DNA of 64,000 bases, from NCBI RefSeq assembly GCF_963662255.1, contig NC_085055.1:15238704-15302703 (forward strand). Direction: 5' to 3'. The notes under the pieces were generated by a model that was not told the origin of the DNA, ran no database searches, and worked only from the letters and a program-made list of their open reading frames with translations. The DNA is from Cinclus cinclus (taxonomy: Eukaryota > Chordata > Aves > Passeriformes > Cinclidae). The translations under genes were made by a program, and so were the position numbers. This document shows, in pieces, positions 45,801 through 60,800 of this stretch (position 1 is the first letter of the stretch; every line of letters begins with the position of its first letter).

Positions 45801-48800
45801 ACCACTGCACAATCATTTGTTATTTTTCTTCCAGTTATCAAGCACGTGGCCTTCAGCATTTCAATAATTTCTGAATCACAATGAACACTACAGTGATTTC
45901 AAACCCACCACTTAAATGGGTTCTTGAAACATCCAGTTGTTTCATAAGCATTAATTGATTCCTCCTCCAACACACAAGTGGCACAGAAGAGTGGCAACAG
46001 AATTAAACTATCTAGACTTTTCAGTCATTTGGGGTATCTGATGTGAGGCAGGACTCAGTTCTTTCAGGCTGATGGGCATCCTGGAGCGTAAAACACTCTG
46101 CAGCTCCTCAGGCTTTGCAGTTTCAGCTGTGAGTGCTGAGTGCACCTATAAATCAGCCATGATTTGAACCTCAAAGGAAATTCAGCAGCAGATGGATCAG
46201 TCAACCTTATCTGAAGAAAATTCAGCTGTTTTAACAAGAACATCATAATTTCTCTTCTTACAGTCTTTGACATGTTCACCATGCTCCTGGATTTCTCTAG
46301 CAAACAGATACAAGTCTGGGGGACTTTCGGTTACACAAACAGCTTGTTCTGTTCACTTGACCACAATACACACAAACTAAAGAAAGGCTTGTTTGTGATT
46401 TCCTGCGAGTTGAAAAACATTTTATTGACAACTTCAGTCTTGCAGCAGAACTAGAATCTCTGGATTTGTCATAAGGATCTGTCACTTCAAGTTGATTTCA
46501 TGCACCAGCTGGTCTCCCTGTGGAGGCAGCTCTAGCATTTGCTTTACACCTCCTGCCCAAGTCCCAGTTCTGTTGCCAGCAAGTGAGGTTTGCCTTGTTT
46601 AATAGACAGCCTGCCCTGGTCCAACACCTCCCCTGACCAATCAGATCCTAATCCCCGAATCTCTCTCTTCCACATTATCAGGCACAAAAATCTCTTCCAA
46701 ATTTACCTTACCTCCTCCCCTTCCATCTTTCACTCCAAGGTAGCCAGTCAGATCCATCCCTTCAGTCTGCAGGTACTGCCTGGAGTCTGCTTTAGACACA
46801 TATGTGACAGCACAGCCAAGTCAGCTGAACTGCTGCTTCTGTTTACCACCCTCACAGGAAGCTTTTAGGTTGCAAGCCAGTTGTCAGTTTGGCAAACTGA
46901 ATTACCCTGGTCATGCAGAGGCCCTCCCAAGCTCCAAAGGCAAGCAGCCATTAGGGATAGGAAGCCATTAAATCAACTCAGCACTACCAAGCTGGATTAT
47001 TCCTCCCCAGGGACTGAGCACACTGCATTGAATCATTACTGATACTTTTAAACTACTAAGCAAACAGCTTCCTCCTCCTTTTAAACAGTGAACATGTTTA
47101 AAAATTCTGAAGATGCTTGAAGTGGCTGAACTAGAGCAGACTTAAAAGAAATTGAAAAGTTGGAATGGAAATGAATGGAACAAAAAAATCTCACTCAATT
47201 TGCCACTCAGCAAATTTCACAGGAATACTGCCTTTCCTCGAAGAATCCGGCAAAGTGCTGCAACTGCAGCCTCCTTTAACAGGAAAACAGCAAACGAGAA
47301 ATCTAAGCAAAACCACCACCATCAAAATGCCAGACATCTTGACCATCAAAAAAACAAAATTAACACTAAATATATACTCCTGTTCTTACAACCATAATTA
47401 ATACATTTCCAACATACAGTAAAAATATTTCAGCTTTGACAAATCACTTCATCTACCTAGCTAGGCAGTTGTCATCCAAAAGGCATAAATGCATAGAACT
47501 GGAAGAAGTAGACAGGATCTTAGAAGCCATTCATTTTATATTTTAGACTACTATATCCTTATGTACTATCTAAGCAACAGGTAACAGAACTTTGGTTCTT
47601 TTCTCCAACTACTGTCCTGTTCCAGTACAGTGTAAGATATGTTTCAGTTTACATTAATTCTCATCTCAGTAGTTTGCTGTGCAAGAGGCATTTCATACAG
47701 GAAATGAGAGCCTTTCAGATATAACCACCATATATTCATCTTAGAGGATGAGAATAAGTCCTTAAAAAGACCCAGCCCACAATAAACCCCCTCAATGACT
47801 GACTCTACCTCCATCATTCAAATCAGCTGCAGTTCTCCAAGGATAGACACTCCTTAACTGCAGCCATTAAGATCTGTATGTACACTTAATAAAAATTTTT
47901 GTGTTCACTAAAACAACTCCATGCGAGCAGACAAAGTATAAACAGGACAGCCACAAGCTGACAAGTCAAGTTAAGAGAGCACGGTGTGCAATTCATTTAG
48001 GAAAGTATGTAATAATTCGTAATAAACCATTTCTGGGCTTTGAAGAATTCACACTGTAAATACAGAAAACCTTTCAGAGCTGAAGGGCTGTTAATCCCAG
48101 AACAGGCAGGTCCCACCACCCGACTGCCTAATTTGCCAAGAAACTGTTTTAAGTATCAAGTATATATTTCAGCAGCAGCAAATATGCAAACAATGGCCAT
48201 ACAAACTTGTTCCTAGGGACTCCCAGCAAGAGCTGCAAGCATGTATTTGTGAAATGTGCTACTATACACACCATTGTGGTTTCAAAAGAAACGACCCACA
48301 CTGAGTCAGCAGGTAATCTCTTGCACTTCTTCCCCTCCTCATTCACACATTAGAAAAGGAAACAATTAGTATCAGAGACAAAACAGTTTTAATTCACAGT
48401 CTGTGAGCATATCTGCATGAAACTTAACAGCAAGTTTGCAATTAATACAGAAATTATGTGTAAAATCAGGGCTTAGCTTGCTCTACACCAGCTCTAAGAC
48501 AGTTCTTCTTCACCAAAATAAGATTAACTATGCTTTATGCCAAAAAAGCAACTGGGATTGAGTTTTTAAATCAATCCTCATCATAAAACTCATCTAGAAG
48601 ACCAGCAGAAAAAGCTTCTACAGCCATGTTTACAGACCAAAACAGCAGGAATCCACTGCCTAGCCAGTCATCATTTTGGTTCAGCCACAAGGTGACAGGG
48701 GACTCCAGGTAATGCTCAGAATCACAGCATTTGAATTACTTGCTATTGTGTGTGCACTTAACACCACGTTTAATCTTGTGTAATGAAAGTTGGAGCTACT

Positions 48801-51800
48801 ATTTTTCATCTTCATAGAATTTCTGGACTCTGAGGGAATACACAGTGGAAATCCATAAGCAACTTAACTAGCCAGCACAATCTAGAATTCTCCTATCCTA
48901 GAAAAAAAGTAACTGGTGAAGGTTTAAAAGCACATAATTCTCATTGCAGTGAGACACCATTAATTTGATCAGGAAGCAAAACACTGCTCCTGAAAGGCAA
49001 GTATCATAGCCTGTATATCAAGAATTATTTTCTCAGTGATTTTTTTTTTCCTTTGGCCATTATTTTCCAGTTTGGAACAGATAAAGAAGAGTCAGGAATA
49101 GACAGGTAAATGCATTTATGCCCACTCCTTGTCTCTCTTTTACTCTACCATGGTTCTGTTCCTTTCTATCTTTCAACTTTGTTAAAGGAGTTACTAATTC
49201 AATGTTCTCTCAGAATCTGGTGACTAGTGAAACATGGCAGGAAGTACATCACTTACTAATTATCATGGGAAATTTACAAAACAAGCAGGGTTTTAAAGAG
49301 TTTAATTTTCTCTTTAATGATCTCAAGTATTTTCTCTAACTGACTCACACTTTAAGGTCAAATACATCTCAAAAATGCCCTTATGTCCATTTCTATAATA
49401 CCACATTCAGTAAGAGATGTCTTATTTCTCATACTCTCATGTACATACAAAATATATTTATGCACAACGTATTATCAATGCAGTAAATTATTTCAAGGGC
49501 AGCAGCATGTGTGGTAAAACCCTGCTACACATTTTTAGTTTAAGGAACTGTAGTAGTGCATTTCATAACCTCAGACAACAGCACTGATGTAATACTGCAG
49601 AGTTTAACGCACAATCCTCTCCCACATGGCAGTGAGTGGGTGAGTGCAGCAACCAAAAGAGAACCCTGGCTTCCTTTTGATCAATTATCTCCGCCATAAA
49701 GAGATCCTAAAAGAGGGCACAGTGAGTAAACCACTTCCTACTCAAAACTGCAATTTGCAACAGCAACTTTCTAATGCAACTTTTCTTCAACACAGAAAAA
49801 AATCCAGGCAAGTTTTTAAAATCAAAAACCCAAAACACTAACTTGAAGTGCATGAACATACAAAAATACAAAATTTTCTGAAAATTAAGAAAGTTGGGAA
49901 TAAAACACAAAGTCATAAAACTCCAGCCAGCTTTTGGAGGTGAATAGTCCATGAGGAAAAAGCTGCTCTGATTCTGCTTTGTGCTGCAAGTGGGATACAA
50001 AAATAAGGGCAGCAGGACTCCCAACAATGTTGCTACCCCACTATAAAAGCAGACAAATTCCAAATTATCTTTAAGTAATAAAGATACTTTGATGTTCAGC
50101 AAGTTCCATCTTACCTGAATTATCAGCCTATGGCATTAAACCATCACAGTTTCACTAGCTTAGTTCTATCACAGAATAATTTCCCCCTTCATACCAAGTT
50201 AGAGAACAGCAAACAGACCACTTTGCTAGGTCCTGCTCCAACTCAGCTACTCGTCTGGATTTAGAGAGTTGACTAAGACAAGAACATAATCTTAGCTCCA
50301 TAATGAAAATTACATTACCAAATATACTGAAAATGTACTGTTTCTATGATGCTCTTTGACATGCTGTAGCATTTTTACACTTCAGAGCCAAAATTAAGTT
50401 TAGTAGTGAAAGCTCTAAGTCGTTGCTAAGAAGTTTTACTGAAATGTGGCAAACATGCTGCTCCAGAACCACAACTCCTGTACTTCATTTTTTAGTAAGA
50501 ATTCCTTATCATGGCTAACCAGAAGAAAATAGTTCTGAAGCAAAAGTAGCAATAAATTTTACCATACCAACCCCCAAAAAATACCACCAGCAGCAGTAAT
50601 TTAGTCACTAACAGCAGTACTGCCAGTTCTGGCTGACAGCTGCACTGCACATTCCCAGCTTTCTCACCAGACTAAATACAACTGGAATTACAAGACACTA
50701 ATCCTAGCAGTCCCAATAAAAGTGAGGGCTCTGGCAGCAGAGATGAACAGCTGGGACAAACTTCTGCTGGAGTTCCCTAGACACACACTCATCTCCTCAT
50801 ACAGCAGATTCCAAGGAAAGTCACATAAAAAGAAAAATGCTTTTGGTACCAAGACATGCAGACATCCAGTATCAGGAAAGACAAATCCCATAACGTTCTA
50901 ACAACTAACCAAATATTAAAGGATTAATGTATTTCCTTACTGTACTACTAGTTGCTGGCACACAGATCCATTGTCTGTTATCAGTTCATTCAGTTTTAAT
51001 TCAAGGTGAACTTTTCCCTGAAAAAAACAGGAGACAAACACAAACAGTTTTAAAAGCATTTCTTTTAAAAGTAGGAATTAGAACAATAATAGGATTTACA
51101 GTTAGAAGTTACTTAAGGTAATTCCAATATAACCACTTGAAGAAAATACCTCATCTAAACCACAAATCCTACAAGTAGAGCATGATGGATGCACTTGAAC
51201 TTTGAGACAATGCTATAGAGAAGCACTATCTCATCTGCAGACAGCACAAGAATCAGTGAAGCCTCCACAGATTTAACACACACAAGTATTTCTTCCAGCA
51301 TGAGCAACTACCAAGAGCAAGTCTCAGCTATTTTGTCCCAAGCATGGGATGAACCCTTGCACAGACATGAATTTCTGAACACTTCAAGAGAAAGTTCTAA
51401 AATTACCTTGGACTCCGAAGGCAGGTAGGTATACCTAGAAAAGTAGAATAGCATGCAATAGCCATAACCAGCAGCATTTAATATCCACTGTGAAATCCTG
51501 TCCATCACATCAGACTGAATGCAACTTAGAAATGTACTGTGCATCCCAGGGCAATTTGCAATTATTTCGTGAAGACTGCAGAGGTACTCAAGGAACAGTA
51601 AACACAACCAAAATAGAAGAAAAGGTGACAATAATTGCTAAACCCAGTTTCCTCTTTCTTCTTCTGATAAGACAGGATGTATTTAAGACAATCTATAAAT
51701 GATGGCACAGCATGGATTAACTTCATAAATTAGCAAGGGCCAATCTACTGAGCCCTCTCAATAAAAGGCTCCATAACTTTAAACCATGATATGCAACTTT

Positions 51801-54800
51801 CTTGGGATGACCAAAATTTAGTATTTGAATCTTGCCCCAAACAAGTAAGATTCCACCTGAACAATACTCCTTTCAGTGCCTGGCTGTTTGTGCTGGCTTT
51901 TACATCTAAGATAAACACACACTGACAGAGTCTTACCTCTAACAATGTTCTTGGTATTCTCAGACTTTGTCTATTTACTAGGTGGAACTGGTCTGATCAC
52001 AATCAAAATTCTCAGGGAAAGGTTCTGGAAGGTGGTTTGCAAGAGTGGCAAAACAAGCAAGTTGTAATCTGAACTACAGCTTTGCCTTTCTGCTAAAATG
52101 GAAGTAAAACCCTTAGCTGACCTTGCACACATTTCTATAGCAGTTATGTTTTGACATAAAACTGCAGTGTTGTTATTGTAAATCCCCTGGGGCAAAGGCT
52201 GCATTTCCCTCTTTGCTCGTCACATGGGAGGAGAAATGAAGCTTCTTTTACAAGGCAGTTTCAAACGTAACAGCTTTGGGATGCCTGCCAAGTGTTTTGC
52301 AAACTGCTACTATAGGGACAGGAACACAGGTACATTAAGAAAGTATTTGTCAAGCCGAGAAACTCCATTACAAAAACAGATTTACAGGATAAAAACAGGA
52401 CACCAAGAAGCATGTTGACAACCTTACAAGGCAAAGTCTTTGAATTACAAATGAAAAGACAAATATTTTCAGTATTTGTTAAAATAGCTGACTTCACTTG
52501 TTTTAGAAAACAGATGCTGCGAATGGCCTAAACATCTTCCTTTTACTTTTTAAAACCGAACACATAAATTGTGCTGTACACCAAACAGTAGGAGTAAAAC
52601 AGCATATTGCTGCTCCTGAGAACTACCTCTGGATGTAGTTTGCTCCCAGCTCAGTACCATGATGACTACAATAACATGGTATAAAATAAATATTTCACCA
52701 ACATCCATGGAGAGTTTTAGAACATTCTTGTAATTTTGTTTGTCGAGAGCAATGTGATGGTTTCCAAAAGTTGCTGATCTTCAGATCTATATCAGAATTT
52801 CTGACACAATATGCAACTGGTTTTAAATGTGGCTGCACAGAAGGCTTTTACTTCAAAATAGAGAAATCAGCCATTCTTATACAATAAATAATAAACAAAC
52901 TGACTTTGTGTGAATGCACTTTGCATTTGTAGATCTCAGGGTTGTTCAAAGGCAGGTAGGTACCATTTTAACTTTACAAATGGATTAACAATCAATTTTC
53001 AGGTACTTACTATTGACACAGATCCCATAAATTTTAAGAAAAAGGACAGTGAATGTTCAAAATCTTAAGTGTGTGAAAGATTTTGATCTTATCAATGTGC
53101 TTTTCAAGTAAAGATCTCTATAAAAACTCGATCCATGTATGAATACAGGTATAAAGTATATATATATATAAAAATCTCTTGCTATGAATAATACAGATCA
53201 AGGGCGTGTTTAATCAAATGAGCTAATTTCCAACTAGATTAATGAAGATTTTATAAATAAAAAAAGGAGTCAAGTAAACCTAACAATTTTACTATCATGC
53301 TGACACCATCTGCATTGTAGAAAATGAGAAAATTTTTTAAAAGCTAATATATGTAAACAAGTTTGTGCCAGCTGCAGTTAGATGTGGACTGTTTCACCCA
53401 ACTCCTCAAATTCTAGTTTATTTACTTAGTATTCCTATATTTGTATTTATTTTTCAAGAACTAGTGGAAAAAGGAAAAAGTTTCAAGAAAACAAGATTAA
53501 TATGAAGTCATAACACTGTGAACTGTAGCAAAACAAAAACCACCTAATATCAAAACAAAGAGCAGAGCAGCTGCTTTCTAAAAATCTCCACCACTAGCAT
53601 TCCTGGTACACAGGCTGCTAATCATACCAAAGTTCACCTGTAAAGAATAGATGACTGGTACATAAAAGTACACTTTTCTTTAAATAAATGCAGATTTACA
53701 GAATACCCCAAAAATAATCTCAACCAAGAAACTGCAAAGTGTCCTGTGCATATTCATGGAATGCAAAATACTTCGCTGCTATCCTATTGCCTTGCACACA
53801 CAGTAAATTCTGGAAAATACTCAAATGGAAGGAACCAGTGGAACAAAAAGTCAACTACATGCATGGTGCCAGGAGGAGAAGGAAACAACTTATTTTCTCC
53901 AAACTGATTAAACTTTATAAATATTTCATGCACTTTTTCTGCACATGTACAAGATAAAAGTCTGCTACTTTCAGTCATGTCCAGCCAACAGTCTTGGACA
54001 TCTCAGCATATATTTCAGTACTGTATAGCACATCCAAACCAACAAGATTTCAGCCAAATGTGGCAGATGGGAACAGCTCTCAGCCATGCTCTAAAGACTT
54101 TTGTGGAAAAATAAAGCAGGATGGGAGAAACCTACCCAAATGCCCTGACTCAAGAAAAGATTAATATGAGGAGCATACACCCGAGCAGAAAAGGTCATCC
54201 CTTAATGGAAGTGTCATGCAGGACAGTGCTTTGCATGGCACAGACACAGGAAAGAAAGAGCTTACATTCTGCTGAGAGTCACAAAGCCATGGAACACTGG
54301 AGATTTTTTATTTCCAATATGTAAGGAATCACTAAATTCTATTAATGGAATATTCGAAGTGAATTTTCACATGCTCATATAGTATTATGACAAAAAGTAA
54401 GACCTTTCTCAATGCATTTTTATGACAGAGAAAACATAGCAAGCATGACAATGTTTAAGTCAAAGTGGAAACTGCCTTTCAGTTTATACCTGCAAAGTGC
54501 TTTCTAGAATTTTCAGTAACTACATGAAAGAATTCAAAGGAGTAGCTGGACTAGACGTTCTCGAGGCCCCTTCTAAATGAACCATTCTATTCCATTCTAT
54601 TGTAACTGAAAGAGGACTGGTTTTCAACAGAGAAGAGGAAGTGGTATTCAAACATTCTGAAAATCTGTCTTAATGTAAAGCAACCACATGCCCTCCTATA
54701 CCCAAGTGCTGCAGGCTAAACTTATGGCTCATAAATGAATCATCTGTGGAAATAACAGGAGAATTCTGTGCACATTCAGATCTTGTAAAAGTAGCCAGGA

Positions 54801-57800
54801 TTCTCCCTCCCCAAAGGGACTTTCAGGTTACTAAAAAATACAAACACTGTCAAGTCTAAGACTTTTGCCCTCAGGCAAATCTGGAAAAAACCCTATTAAA
54901 ATCAAATAGTTTATCACAGCAAGAAGGCTAAGAGATTCTCAAGAATTCTGCTTTGTTCTTGAAACCAAAAAGAGAATCGCTACAACTTATAGAGCCACCT
55001 CACTTTTACCTATTCCTAGAACAATCCTGTTTGAAGAACTGGAACCATAGGCTGAAATAAAACTGAAGTACAAATTGTTGATACCGAACGCAGAAAGTGT
55101 TTCAAGGTAAGATGTATGAACACAGCACAAGTACCTTCAAATTTTGGAGACTAACCATTTCAATGTCACAGAATCAGCCATTATTACAGTTAACACCAAA
55201 AATTACTAAAAAAAAAATTACTCAGGAGTTTTAGGATAGATTCATGTGCCTCAAGTACTCAAGACTCCTCTTAGAAGCATTTCAGACATCAAAATACTGT
55301 TAAGACATTTCCCAAACAGTTGCTTCATGTCTTCTGCCAGTTTTAAATACCATGAGGAATAATACCAGCTTAGATGCTAAGCTCTGTATCCTACAGCTCA
55401 ATGTAATCTTCCACCACCACATACCCTAATCTGTACTTTTTTACTTTGAAAATGTAAATGTGCAATTTAATAGTTACCTGAACCTCTGAATTAGAATCAA
55501 CAGGTTGAAGCATAAACCAGTTCTCTTTTCCTGTGTAGTTGCATAAGTCTTCTTTTTTGATTGACACCTTTCCTGAGGGAGGGTGGCAGGGGGAGAGAAG
55601 CATAAATATTATCTTCATCTGAATAGAACAAATATTTAATTATGTTTTAAATTTGGTTCTTTCTAAACTCTCTTTTAAGTTTTTCTTTAAGTTTGTGATG
55701 CTATATGAAGAACATAAAACAAGGAATGTTATGGGTAAGTAAAGCAGAAAATAGTTTATATAAAGCCAGATGGCATTAATTTTTATTTGCTATCCTGGAT
55801 ATCACCAATAAGAAGGCAAAATAAAGAACACACTTGAGGCTGGAAATAACATAATAGATTTACGAGAACAAAATCAGTGTTCAAGAATGTTTGAGCAGGA
55901 AACTGAAGTAGATGCCTTTTACTCTTCTGATTGCTATTTGGAAAGCTGTTATTATATCAAATTATCTGACATCCTGGTGCAAATTATTTCCTTCCTCAAT
56001 TCAAGTAAAGCAAAGGCTTCTTCCACAGCAGACTATTAGAGCTTTGTATCCAAAAAAGCAGCTGCAATAAAATAATTATGCAGTGGAGGGAGAAATAGAA
56101 ATCCACCTCCTGTGATTTTTCACTTAAAACTACACAAGTCACTGCCAAATGCTTTGCAAGTCACTAAGTTACAGGTTGTACTGACAGGGAAAAAAATTAG
56201 CAATAAATGGTTTTAAGAATTATTCCACAGTTGTAATTATTGTGGAATTATTCCACAATTTATTCTTTAAAGATCTATAAGTAGTGACAATTATTCAAAT
56301 ATTCCAATGAAACAAAAGTGGAAAAGAAACAAAGATAATTTTAAAAAGGTATTCAGACCATAATAAGACTATAAAACGTCCTATGAGCCTAAAGAACAAA
56401 CATATTTTAGTGTAATAGAATGAAGCAAGGAAACAAAATCTTTCTTTTCAAACTTTAAAGGAGCATTTAAGTGCACTATACACAGTTTTGAAAGATGCTT
56501 CACCAATAATTGTATCCTTAATCCTATAAATAATGCTACTGAAAACAACCAAGTGTTTTGCAAGATGCAGACAGCACCTCATAGACACTTACCTATACGC
56601 AGGTCCTTTTGTAAAACACTTTTATCATAAATGTAGAAGGACAACCACTGGAAAGTTCTCGGAATCTCAAAGTAAAACTCCTCTCCAAAATAAGGACTGA
56701 AAAGAAAGATCTGAAGTTAAAACAGAGAAACACTTTAGGCAATTTATATAGAAGATAAACATTAAAAAGCTGCATTTTACTGCTGTCCCAGCCCGTGGCC
56801 CTCAGCACTACACTGAGCTGTCAAAGGTGCCCAAAACCATTCCAAGATAAAAACACACAATAACATGGCAATGCCTTCTGTTTGTTTAAATCAAAGGTAA
56901 GAACCAGAGAACACAGAGAGCGGTGTCTCCTCTGCAATTTCAAGTCTATTCTTTGGTCTTGAAATGATTCTAGCTGGTTCTCTAGACTTCCTGAGACATG
57001 CAAAAGTTTTATTTCATGTTCTTATTCAGTACATGATTAAACTACATTTAAACACAATGTACTGATTACTTAACTAACTGGCATTTGTTTAGCTCTAACT
57101 GCCATGTCAAAATTGTTGCTCTAAGATTCAGACCTGTAAGAAGTCATTATGACTAGAAACTATAAGATAGAACAGTGAAAAAGAGAAATGTTAATCTCGA
57201 ATACACATGATCTCCCTCACACCAAAATGGACCATCAAAAGAAGTCCAATATCATATTTACAGCTAACCCTATTTAACTGCCACTTGCACAGCCCTCTAG
57301 AGAAAAAGACTCCGGGTTCCTCTATGTCACACATTTTTCATACACTGTGTTGGTATCTTCACTCCCAGAACTGATACTCTCATTAAACTTAAGGAGTACT
57401 TATTGATGTCATCAGCCAGCAGTCAGAGAAGTGTTTTTCAAAACTGAATAAAACCACAATGTTGTTTGTGTTCATGCAAGTGATGAATTCTGAAAGTCAA
57501 GCAGATCCACAGAAAAACCCTGCTAGAACTGGAACTGGGTTCTTAAAATAGTTTCAGTTACAAGGTATTAGTATCAGTGGGGAAAGATGTTCATGAAAAT
57601 AATTTTCTGCAGAATAGCAGTGGGATAAGAGTTATACCAAACCTTGAAACAAGTGTTGGGGTTTTTTTTGTTTCCCAGCAAAGTATCATTCTAACATTAT
57701 TGCTACAATACTTTCTTGAACTAATACAAATATGACAAATATGCTTATGTTTGGGACAAACGGTTCATGTTATTACCTACCCAGAGGATACCAAGAAGAA

Positions 57801-60800
57801 CAGGTCACCATCCCTACTCTTTTCCCTCCAAAATAATCACAGAATAGAAAATACCACCCCATGCTTAAGGACAATGGCTCATTAAATAAATTAAACAGAA
57901 TAACTGATAACTAACTTAAAAAGTGGCAAAGTACAGTACACATCTTAAAAATCTAGTATTTCAAATGCCTAGAATAGATTTTTAGAAACAAGAACTTTAA
58001 GGGCAGAAATTCATTATAAGGAATTCCAGAAGTGAAAATGTTCTTTTTGTTAAAACATGGACCTTTTACCACAGGCTTCAAAACAGACAAATCAGTGCCT
58101 TTGCACTACGCTGAGAAATAATTGAAGAATTCTTAGTTGAAAAATTCAGCTGTGGTTTTTCAGCTCCTCTCTTTTTTTATAATTTCAAAGCCAACAAATG
58201 CTGCTTTGATTACAAGGGTTGGGTTCTTCTTGACAGCACCATGACTGAAGGTTCATGAGCATTACCTCCAGCAGCAGCGGAGCTCTAAACAGCCTCAACT
58301 TCCTTATTACCATCACTGCTCATTTTAATTGTATTGACACAATAACTCAGACCAAAACCGAGGATGAAACAAAGGCTTTTTTTAAACTTAGATCAAGTCC
58401 ATGATCTGCTTCCCCTCACAGCTATACAAATAAAGTTGCACCGGTTCAAACAAAGAGATACTAAAGCAGAAGGAGTGAACAGTGTGAGAATGAGCTGGCA
58501 CTGGTGTCAGGGGAAACTCTGCTCTAGTTCAGCTTCAGACAGACGTCCTAAGGGAACAGCAGTGCACACTGACAAGTGCCAAGAGCTTTAGTCCCTATTC
58601 TGGATGGACCTATGGGACTCTATGCATCCAATTGTAATTAGGCTGGGATGGAGACTATAAGCAGAGACTTCCAAAAATCTGTTTAGCATCCTTATCTGGC
58701 ACCTAAGACAGCAAGCTTTGCAGCTACACATATCCCCCAGCCCCCAAAGGATCAACAGCCATTAACATTCTTTATTATTATTTTTTACTTCAACACTACA
58801 TTAATTCCCAGATTAGGCAAGAAAAAACAGTCAATAATATGAGCACAAATAGAAGGTAATACATTGTTTTACTCATGTTGCTACATTTTTATTTACCTAA
58901 ATTAACAGCAGTTATCAGTTGCTGATTCTTCAGCAAAGTATGAGGCAGAGAGAGAAAATTTAAGGTAAAGAATACAATGTATTAGTAAAGAAATTCTTAG
59001 GTAGATACAGAATAGGCTGACTGGGCACAACACCTTACACCAACAAAGAATAATTAAAACAGGGAACTCACTCATCCTGTTTCTCAGGGATTCAGTCAAT
59101 TTAGTACTTTCATTTGTGACTTTGATGCAAGAACTTTAAAGACTGTGACGGATACAAAATTAGAAGATAGCATTAATTCAAAGGACAGCCAGACTGCCAT
59201 ACAGGAAGAACTGGATCACAGTAGTACAGAAGATTAAACTTCACTGTGTAACACTCCTCTGCTCTTCCCTTCCCTGGTACAGTAACCTGGCAGTTCTGTG
59301 AGGACACGGACCAATGCCCCAGCCTGTCACTTTACACAAGCAATGGTTACATCAACAAGGGAATTCATTTCTGCTATAGCCTTGCACTACCACAAAGTTC
59401 AGTTGGGGAAAAAAGAAACTGAATTTAGTTGAAATCTCAAAAAAAGAGGACACACATACACCACAATCCCCCTTCCACTCCTCCGCCCGTTTCTCACATT
59501 TGACCACAGGCATTTGAGGAGGCTCACAGATATTCTCTCAACTTTCCAAGGGAAAAAATAATTCTTTCTTCAGAACCCACAGAAATCCCACACCATGTCA
59601 GGAAATATTTCTTGAGTCATTAGTCAAAATATCCCTCTTTCACTTCAGTATTAATTTATGTTTTTTTTAACTTTGGAAAGTCATTTGCTTTACATCTGCA
59701 CTCCAACAACTCTCCCAGTGCTGGTGGAAGGCCAAAACTATTTGCACATTTAAAAAAATACACTTCTTAATTGCTTCAATCACTGCAGTCAAAACTAATT
59801 TCAATTATAGTGATAATTACTTCCACAGACAATTAATTAGTTGATATTCACAAGACTAAAATTTAGATTACAACTTGTATAAATTTGCAACTCATAATAC
59901 AGTGACAAAAACAGACTGTGAATTGTGTGTAAGAAAAAGCAAGCAAATAATATGAAGCAAAATAATGAAATTCAAAGTTGCATCTATGGCTAAAATTATA
60001 CTGTACTACACCTTACTGAAAAGCAATTTATAAAGTTTTCAGGTTAATAAGAGATTGGATCTTTCATCTCCTGTCCAGTACCTCTAGGTTAGTATGGTTT
60101 CTAGTTTAACAAGCAATAAGAAACAGGATGTTGTAATTAAGTCTCTGGAATGAGAGTCAACCTTCCTAACTGCATACACAGTAGCAATCAAGTGTAAGCA
60201 CCCAATTCTGGCTGCTGCCAATAGAGGATGAGTTATTTTATTCCATTTCACTGGTTTGTATGGAACCCTTCCCTAACTCAGAGGATGAAGGAGGCATCTA
60301 TGAAGTCAGTGGAGACAGAAAGGTAAAGAGCAATTCCAAACACAAGGTTCTGACTTCTAATACAATGTTGTCACCTTACAAATATTAATTTCATATCACC
60401 TGAAATGTTCTCTATTTGAGAACTTTTTCTCTCCTTATTTGAGACTCCTCTCTCCTCAACTATTTTGTTATAATGAGAGTTTTTACTTCACTTCCTCTGT
60501 AAAGTACTAATGACATTGCAATTAAATTTCAGTTAAAACTTCAACACTATTAAAATGTTTTTGATGGCTCTAAGGTGTTTATCAAGTATTTTATTATGCA
60601 ACTAATACTTCTTTTATCAGGTGATGAAAGCACATCAATTTAGTAATTTTTAAATAGAACATAATAAAAATGTCTGTGTGTACATCATATGGAACAGGTC
60701 TTGTTTCTAAGCACAGTAGTAACTTTTAGGGTTTCCCCTAAAAAAATCAGAGAGCAAAGTCTAAGAGAGATGTTGGGTTGGGGATTTTTTTGCTCATCAA

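Larger units (their letters stand above)
51018..55477 (-). other. RASA2 intron 4 (4.5 kb)
   Basis: AT-rich. It holds a (TA)7 tract and a CR1 tail (listed separately) and nothing else I can name. Confidence 0.75.
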
